Of a stretch of 7,802 nt of DNA, positions 5,462 through 7,802 are shown piece by piece. The stretch comes from an uncultured bacterium (GTDB lineage: Bacteria > Patescibacteriota > Minisyncoccia > Phycocordibacterales > CAIZIN01). The notes beneath the pieces are model-generated. The model saw nothing but the letters and a program-made list of their open reading frames with translations. It was not told the origin of the DNA and did not search any database. The stretch's first letter is position 1. The number at the start of each line of letters is the position of its first letter. The position numbers and the translations under genes are program-made. The stretch is from contig CAIZIN010000091.1 in the NCBI GenBank assembly GCA_903933085.1, positions 1 to 7,802 of the forward strand, given 5' to 3'.

Positions 5462-6331
5462 ATGGATCCAAAACATACCCCTACAATAAAAGACAACGAA
5501 ACATCGAATACTCAATCGGACACTAGGAAACTAGCCGTATTTCAGAATGATTCTGACTTTTATGTTATACATAAAAAAGCTGAAAAGCTTGCTATTGCGA
5601 CGTACATGATCAGTAATTTTTTCACTCTGGAAGAGCCTCTTAAGTGGTCACTCAGAAGAGTTGTCGGTGAACTTTTAAAAGACACTATCGCTCTTAGCTC
5701 AGCTTCTCTTGCTGTAAAAGACAGTCTTGTTCGAACACTCTCTTCGAAGCTTACTGAGCTTACATCTCTATATGAAGTTGCTTACCGAGCAGGGTTTATT
5801 TCAGAGATGAATTTTACAATTATTAAAGGAGAGTTAGATAAGATGTTGGGACTTTTAGATAAGAGAGAAGACTCTCAAGTAAGCACAAAAAGTATCTCCT
5901 TTGACGAGTCATTTTTTAGAGTGGAAAGACCACAGGGGGATACAAGTGGAGTTGTGGGTTATGAGTTAGGGGTTATGAAAAAGAGCACTTCATTTGGTGG
6001 TGATTACTCATCATCGCAAAGATATTCACAAGCCTCACATTCGAATACATTAGATGGAGAAAATAATAAGAGAGAGGAAATTAAATTTACAACAAAAACA
6101 ACCCCGTCTTTTATAAAGGACAATAATATTCTAAAGGACATAAAGGACAAACGTCAAAATATTATCATTGCTCTAGTCAAGAAACATCGCACTCTTACTA
6201 TCAAAGGCTTCACTGGTGTAATTAAAGATTGTAGCGAAAAAACAATTCAAAGAGAACTTCTCGCTCTTGTTGCTAAGAAGGTTTTGAAAAAGGAAGGGGA
6301 GAGAAGATGGAGTACATACTCTTTAGCTTAA
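5462..6331 (+). CDS. Helical-bundle / winged-helix DNA-binding protein of unknown function
   Basis: This 289-residue protein has three parts. Residues 33-135 look like a four-helix bundle: about 36-54, 59-79, 85-112 and 116-135, with a turn AGFISEMNF (110-118) resembling the 'GYISEEEY' turn of S23 / Avd-type bundle proteins. Residues 136-228 form a polar, Ser/Thr-rich, probably disordered linker. Residues 229-289 form a C-terminal winged helix of DeoR-like type: RQNIIIALVKKHRTLTIKGF, recognition-helix region CSEKTIQRELLALVAKKV, and wing KKEGERRWSTYSL. No enzyme motif is visible. I recall similar proteins as common in Parcubacteria, without known function. It has its own consensus promoter and is followed by a strong hairpin, so it is probably monocistronic. 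Its ATG has no SD. A transcription regulator acting on its own promoter is plausible; the bundle homology is pattern-based and unverified. Confidence 0.88.
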   Translation: MDPKHTPTIKDNETSNTQSDTRKLAVFQNDSDFYVIHKKAEKLAIATYMISNFFTLEEPLKWSLRRVVGELLKDTIALSSASLAVKDSLVRTLSSKLTELTSLYEVAYRAGFISEMNFTIIKGELDKMLGLLDKREDSQVSTKSISFDESFFRVERPQGDTSGVVGYELGVMKKSTSFGGDYSSSQRYSQASHSNTLDGENNKREEIKFTTKTTPSFIKDNNILKDIKDKRQNIIIALVKKHRTLTIKGFTGVIKDCSEKTIQRELLALVAKKVLKKEGERRWSTYSLA

Positions 6332-6417
6332 AAATCTGAGAGCCTCAAAACCAAAGACTTTTCTTGAGGAGGAGCTTGCGACGGAAAAGGAGAGTCCTTG
6401 GTTTTGTCTAGATTTTT
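6331..6417. terminator. Long bidirectional hairpin terminator
   Basis: Starting at the last base of the upstream stop codon, AAAATCT (6331-6337) pairs with AGATTTT (6410-6416). Within it, a stem of about 20 bp (6346-6365 with 6387-6406) contains CAAAACCAA / TTGGTTTTG, with one A-C mismatch and two G-U pairs. The loop (6366-6386) is purine-rich with GAGGAGGAG. Five T's end it on the plus strand (6413-6417), and the complement of AAAAA-like bases at 6330-6334 gives T's on the minus strand, so it could terminate in both directions. It is unusually long and its loop has an SD-like sequence, so an additional RNA role is possible. Confidence 0.7.
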
Positions 6418-6436
6418 AAACTAGAGCAGGTCAAAA

Positions 6437-6470
6437 GTTAAAACTCAAAGGTCAAAGTTGTAATTCAAAA
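6437..6470 (+). repeat. A-rich intergenic repeat, copy 2
   Basis: GTTAAAACTCAAA (6437-6449), then GGTCAAAGTTGT and AATTCAAAA, matches the copy at 2491-2531. It is preceded by GGTCAAAA (6429-6436), related to the AAGTCAAAACT words at the ftsK end. It directly follows the terminator hairpin. Confidence 0.45.
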
Positions 6471-6556
6471 GTAGTTAAGTGGGATTCGAAAAACAGGTAT
6501 GGCCTGAAGCCTTGGATTCATAAAACGAGGAAATATTAAAAATCTTACATAATCAA

Positions 6557-6586
6557 AAATGTCCCGCGGACTACCGCGGGACATTT
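6557..6586 (-). terminator. GC-rich 13-bp hairpin with T-run on the minus strand
   Basis: AAATGTCCCGCGG (6557-6569) and CCGCGGGACATTT (6574-6586) form a perfect 13-bp stem with a 4-base loop ACTA. Reading the minus strand, the stem is followed by a run of five T's (positions 6559-6555, partly in the stem), the layout of an intrinsic terminator. On the plus strand only three T's then CCC follow. No confident minus-strand gene lies upstream, so it may serve an unrecognised transcript from the 6.6-7.4 kb region. Confidence 0.6.
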
Positions 6587-6610
6587 CCCATATAAAGACA
6601 CTTTGCAAAC

Positions 6611-6707
6611 CTGTTATCATCCCCGCCGAGTACGGCGGGGATCCAAGTCAATTCGAATCTAGAATTGAATACAGATTTGGATCCCCAGGATTACCTGAGG
6701 ATGACAG
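6611..6707. repeat. Palindromic elements D and D', a composite inverted pair
   Basis: Element D starts CTGTTATC (6611-6618) with perfect hairpin ATCCCCGCCG (6619-6628), AGTA, CGGCGGGGAT (6633-6642), then CCAAGTC. Element D' is inverted and ends GATGACAG (6700-6707), with hairpin ATCCCCAGG / CCTGAGGAT (6681-6689 / 6694-6702; one mismatch). Between them CAATTC (6649-6654) pairs with GAATTG (6662-6667) and ATCCAA (6641-6646) with TTGGAT (6677-6682). The outer ends pair with one G-T. The whole can form a closed cruciform of three hairpins on an outer stem. Confidence 0.8.
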
Positions 6708-6778
6708 AAAAGAGGACTATCCTCATTTTCATAATAATGACAAATCTTTCGCATTTCAGTCTGTATAAGTCTGTGATG

Positions 6779-6837
6779 GCTATAAAAACACTCTTTACCC
6801 CTAACCCCTTGTTTTTATAGCTATATTATGCTATACT
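6779..6837 (+). promoter_or_regulatory. Promoter with extended -10, set in nested inverted repeats
   Basis: TTGTTT (6809-6814) and TATACT (6832-6837) are 17 bases apart, with TGC before the -10 (extended -10). GCTATAAAAACA (6779-6790) is a perfect inverted repeat of TGTTTTTATAGC (6810-6821), which overlaps the -35; and TATAGC (6816-6821) is inverted against GCTATA (6830-6835), which overlaps the -10. GCTATA thus occurs three times in alternating orientation, as expected for an operator. Promoter call moderate; regulator unknown. Confidence 0.5.
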
Positions 6838-6869
6838 TAGGGGGTGGTAGATTAACCCTAAAAAGTGAG

Positions 6870-6903
6870 TTATCCACAGTTTTTATACAGCAGGTATTCC
6901 ACA
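6870..6903 (+). promoter_or_regulatory. DnaA box with two degenerate neighbours
   Basis: TTATCCACA (6870-6878) is a perfect consensus DnaA box. TTATACAGC (6883-6891) and TATTCCACA (6895-6903) follow in the same orientation, each with 7 of 9 matches, at 13- and 12-base steps. The array lies between two promoter-like sites and next to A/T-rich sequence (TATATAAT at 6919-6926). It could place a gene under DnaA control, or be part of an origin. Three boxes, two weak, are too few to call oriC. Confidence 0.5.
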
Positions 6904-6926
6904 CTTTCGAAAAAGTGATATATAAT
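6897..6926 (+). promoter_or_regulatory. Promoter-like site overlapping the last DnaA-like box
   Basis: TATAAT (6921-6926) lies 17-18 bases after TTCCACA (6897-6903), a partial -35. ACTTT/AAAGT (6903-6907 / 6912-6916) forms a small dyad in the spacer. A transcript from here would run about 580 bases without a supportable gene before the surface protein at 7513. Confidence 0.4.
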
Positions 6927-6995
6927 ACCTGTAATCCCTCAACGACAGATTCTTTGATAGTAAAATAGGCCCCAAATGAATTACAGAATTTTCCT

Positions 6996-7033
6996 TTCTG
7001 ACATTCCGGATTTAGTCCGGGATCCAGTCAGAA
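6996..7033 (+). repeat. Palindromic element E
   Basis: Outer arms TTCTGAC (6996-7002) and GTCAGAA (7027-7033) pair perfectly. Inside, ATTCCGGA (7003-7010) pairs with TCCGGGAT (7016-7023) with one T-G pair around TTTAG. It has the family ends (ATTCC, GGATCCAGTC). The first A of the inner arm may shift by one base depending on how the element is aligned. Confidence 0.7.
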
Positions 7034-7110
7034 GAATTGAGGCTAGTGTCACACATAATTTCTTGCTAGAAATTTGCGCGACCCCGTCTCGGCTCGTCAG
7101 CCTACGACTC

Positions 7111-7136
7111 TGGAATCTGGTACCCACCAGATTCCA
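7111..7136. repeat. 11-bp perfect hairpin next to element F
   Basis: TGGAATCTGGT (7111-7121) and ACCAGATTCCA (7126-7136) form a perfect 11-bp stem with a 4-base ACCC loop. It adjoins element F and shares the GGAATC word with other family members, so it may be a diverged copy in which both stem arms changed together. Confidence 0.65.
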
Positions 7137-7137
7137 C

Positions 7138-7155
7138 CCTCGCATTCGCAAGGAT
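7138..7155 (-). repeat. Palindromic element F, copy of half of C'
   Basis: These 18 bases, CCTCGC ATTC GCAAGGAT, are identical to 5286-5303 in element C', and the next bases differ by one (TACAA against AACAA). The inner hairpin is CCTTGC / GCGAGG with GAAT loop in the minus orientation. This exact long-range identity shows recent spread of the element. Confidence 0.75.
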
Positions 7156-7222
7156 TACAATGCTTAATTCAACTTTCAGAAATTCTTCTTTCCACCATTC
7201 TAGCCACTCAGTATTTCCCCTA

Positions 7223-7361
7223 AACTCCCTGCCACTAACCTTCCGGTTTTGCGTCGGTTTGCAATCTTTGCGCAAGCAAAGTCTCTGCAAATTTAAACCA
7301 GGAGTTAGTATCGCCCTCACAGCAATGTGAGAGCCTCGAGCGCTGATACGCTTCGAGTATC
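7223..7361 (+). ncRNA. Candidate structured RNA or leader with GCAA-loop hairpins
   Basis: On the plus strand CTTTGC-GCAA-GCAAAG (7266-7281) sits inside TTTGCA / TGCAAA (7258-7263 / 7286-7291), and AACTCC (7223-7228) can close the domain with GGAGTT (7301-7306). A second hairpin, CTCACA-GCAA-TGTGAG (7316-7331), follows, then CTCGAGCG / CGCTTCGAG (7336-7357 region) competing with GATAC / GTATC (7345-7349 / 7357-7361). GCAA is a GNRA loop, stable only when read on the plus strand. The structure is drawn by eye and matches no RNA family I know. Confidence 0.35.
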
Positions 7362-7395
7362 CCGTCTTCAGACTCATCCGAGCTCCATCTGTAAA

Positions 7396-7431
7396 TTATC
7401 AGTTTACAATTATTCGTTTGGTTTATCAGTT
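7396..7431 (+). promoter_or_regulatory. TTATCAGTT direct repeats upstream of the surface-protein gene
   Basis: TTATCAGTT occurs at 7396-7404 and 7423-7431, a 27-base period. The first copy overlaps an inverted repeat TGTAAA (7390-7395) / TTTACA (7403-7408). This could be an operator or part of a promoter (TTTACA as a -35), but no -10 fits well at 16-18 bases. About 80-115 bases before the ATG at 7513. Confidence 0.35.
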
Positions 7432-7482
7432 ATCAATTTTTCTTTCACTTTTTAAAAATAATCGAAAGGATATTGATATTTA

Positions 7483-7498
7483 GTTTGCGCAAGCAAAC
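7483..7498 (+). promoter_or_regulatory. GCAA-loop hairpin just before the surface-protein start
   Basis: GTTTGC-GCAA-GCAAAC forms a 6-bp stem ending 14 bases before the ATG at 7513. It shares TTTGCGCAAGCAAA with the hairpin at 7266-7281, while the closing pair differs (G-C here, C-G there), a compensatory change that supports real pairing. A stabilising or translation-affecting 5' hairpin is plausible. Confidence 0.5.
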
Positions 7499-7512
7499 GT
7501 TACAAGCAAATT

Positions 7513-7802
7513 ATGAAAACAATTTCAAAGATTGCAGCTATAGCTTTAGTTGCAGTTGCACTTGTTGGAGTAAATACAGCATCAGCAGCTACTGTAGCAG
7601 AACTTCAGGCAATGATCGCCTCACTTTCAGCTCAACTAGCAGCTCTTTCTGGAACAACTTCAACTCCAGCTTCAGTTACATTTACATCAAACCTAACAGT
7701 AGGTTCAAAAGGTGCAGAAGTAACAGCATTACAAAACTTCCTAATCGGAAAGGGTTACAATACTCTAGCAACAGGTTACTTTGGTCCTATGACTAAAGCA
7801 GC
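7513..7802 (+). CDS. Exported surface protein with peptidoglycan-binding-like domain (3' end cut)
   Basis: Partial: 96 codons plus 2 bases, open to the window edge. The start MKTISK is followed by a hydrophobic core (IAAIALVAVALVGV, 7-20) and a signal peptidase I site NTASA/ATV, with cleavage likely after A25. Residues 27-47 (TVAELQAMIASLSAQLAALSG) form a short amphipathic helix, then a Ser/Thr/Pro linker (48-58), then the first part of a PG_binding_1-like repeat: LTVGSKGAEVTALQNFLIGKGYNTLATGYFGPMTKA (61-96). This layout is that of abundant Parcubacteria cell-surface proteins I have seen described as S-layer-like. The longer frame that starts at 7473 on this strand is in another register and is a shadow. 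The start has no SD but an upstream hairpin. Family recognition is good; the rest of the protein is unseen. Confidence 0.85.
   Translation, partial: MKTISKIAAIALVAVALVGVNTASAATVAELQAMIASLSAQLAALSGTTSTPASVTFTSNLTVGSKGAEVTALQNFLIGKGYNTLATGYFGPMTKA

Larger units (their letters stand above)
6418..7512. other. Gene-poor intergenic region rich in palindromes
   Basis: I find no supportable protein gene in these 1.1 kb. Frames at 6559-6768 and 6976-7167 are built largely from palindromic repeats. A minus-strand frame, 7377-7102, has GGAG 5 bases before its ATG, but its last 20 or so residues are repeat-derived and its composition is not protein-like. The region contains, in order: an A-rich repeat, a GC-rich hairpin, a paired palindromic element, two promoter-like sites with DnaA-like boxes, single palindromic elements and a series of GCAA-loop hairpins. 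No tRNA-like T-arm with cloverleaf is present. 6471-6556 shows nothing I can name. Confidence 0.7.

Noticed and set aside
5094..5515. Short frames in both directions between ftsK and the winged-helix gene
   Set aside because: Their translations (LDQESSL, YPRIRKD, NVLDVLDDY) come from palindromic elements B, C, C' and the 9-bp repeats.
5462..6331. Diversity-generating retroelement accessory gene (Avd)
   Set aside because: The fold resemblance is only by pattern, and there is no reverse transcriptase or template/variable repeat in the window.
6559..6768. Plus-strand frame of 69 residues
   Set aside because: It starts inside the 13-bp terminator-like hairpin and runs through elements D and D'; no SD.
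6870..6926. Replication origin
   Set aside because: One perfect DnaA box and two weak ones without dnaA or dnaN nearby are not enough; kept as a DnaA-box cluster only.
4929..7160. CRISPR array from the repeated GGATCC units
   Set aside because: Copies are palindromic, in both orientations and irregularly spaced, with no constant repeat or spacer lengths and no cas genes.
6976..7167. Plus-strand frame of 63 residues
   Set aside because: Built from elements E, F and the 11-bp hairpin (DLVRDPV, HPRIRKD).
7301..7388. Possible tRNA (GGAG/CTCC ends and a 5-bp stem with a 7-base loop at 7345-7361)
   Set aside because: The acceptor stem pairs at only four positions, the loop GCTTCGA is not a T-loop, and no anticodon or D arm fits.
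7473..7796. Plus-strand frame of 107 residues at the right end
   Set aside because: Serine- and cysteine-rich shadow in the wrong register; the register from 7513 gives a signal peptide and a peptidoglycan-binding-like domain.

Overview
The window looks like a piece of a low-to-medium GC, small-genome bacterium of the Patescibacteria/CPR group, most likely a Parcubacteria-type lineage. This is inferred from recalled family resemblances, not from a search. The signs are: an EF-P whose loop reads QQRKP where most bacteria carry the modified Lys or Arg; a 289-residue helical-bundle plus winged-helix protein that I recognise as a recurrent Parcubacteria family of unknown function; a secreted protein with the short signal peptide / helical segment / peptidoglycan-binding-like layout of abundant Parcubacteria surface proteins; and few genes with a clear Shine-Dalgarno sequence. 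TGA is not used as a sense codon, so the genetic code looks standard.

Layout. Positions 68-634 (+) encode EF-P (efp). Tail to tail with it, one base apart, is the end of a minus-strand block that reads, from its 5' end: ftsK (4908-2626), a membrane-anchored Ig-like protein (2474-2034), recA (2008-944) and a small membrane protein (941-636) whose start lies 2 bases after the recA stop. This block joins chromosome translocation (FtsK), recombination and repair (RecA) and two uncharacterised envelope proteins. Positions 4909-5461 separate ftsK from a divergent plus-strand gene. This gap holds palindromic repeats, a GC-rich hairpin, 9-bp tandem repeats and a near-perfect sigma70-type promoter. 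Positions 5462-6331 (+) encode the helical-bundle/winged-helix protein, followed by a long bidirectional terminator-like hairpin.

Positions 6418-7512 hold no gene I can support. They are dense in signals: a 13-bp GC-rich hairpin, paired palindromic repeats, promoter-like sequences with embedded dyads, a perfect DnaA box with two degenerate neighbours, and a run of hairpins closed by GCAA tetraloops. At the right edge, 7513-7802 (+) is the start of an exported surface protein cut by the window.

The most distinctive non-coding content is a dispersed family of palindromic elements (consensus roughly CTGTYATCC-hairpin-GGATCCA) with at least eight copies or half-copies in about 2.2 kb, two sets arranged as head-to-head inverted pairs. 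The most interesting candidates for undescribed biology are the helical-bundle/winged-helix protein with its symmetrical promoter region, the DnaA-box promoter region, and the possible structured RNA or leader upstream of the surface protein.
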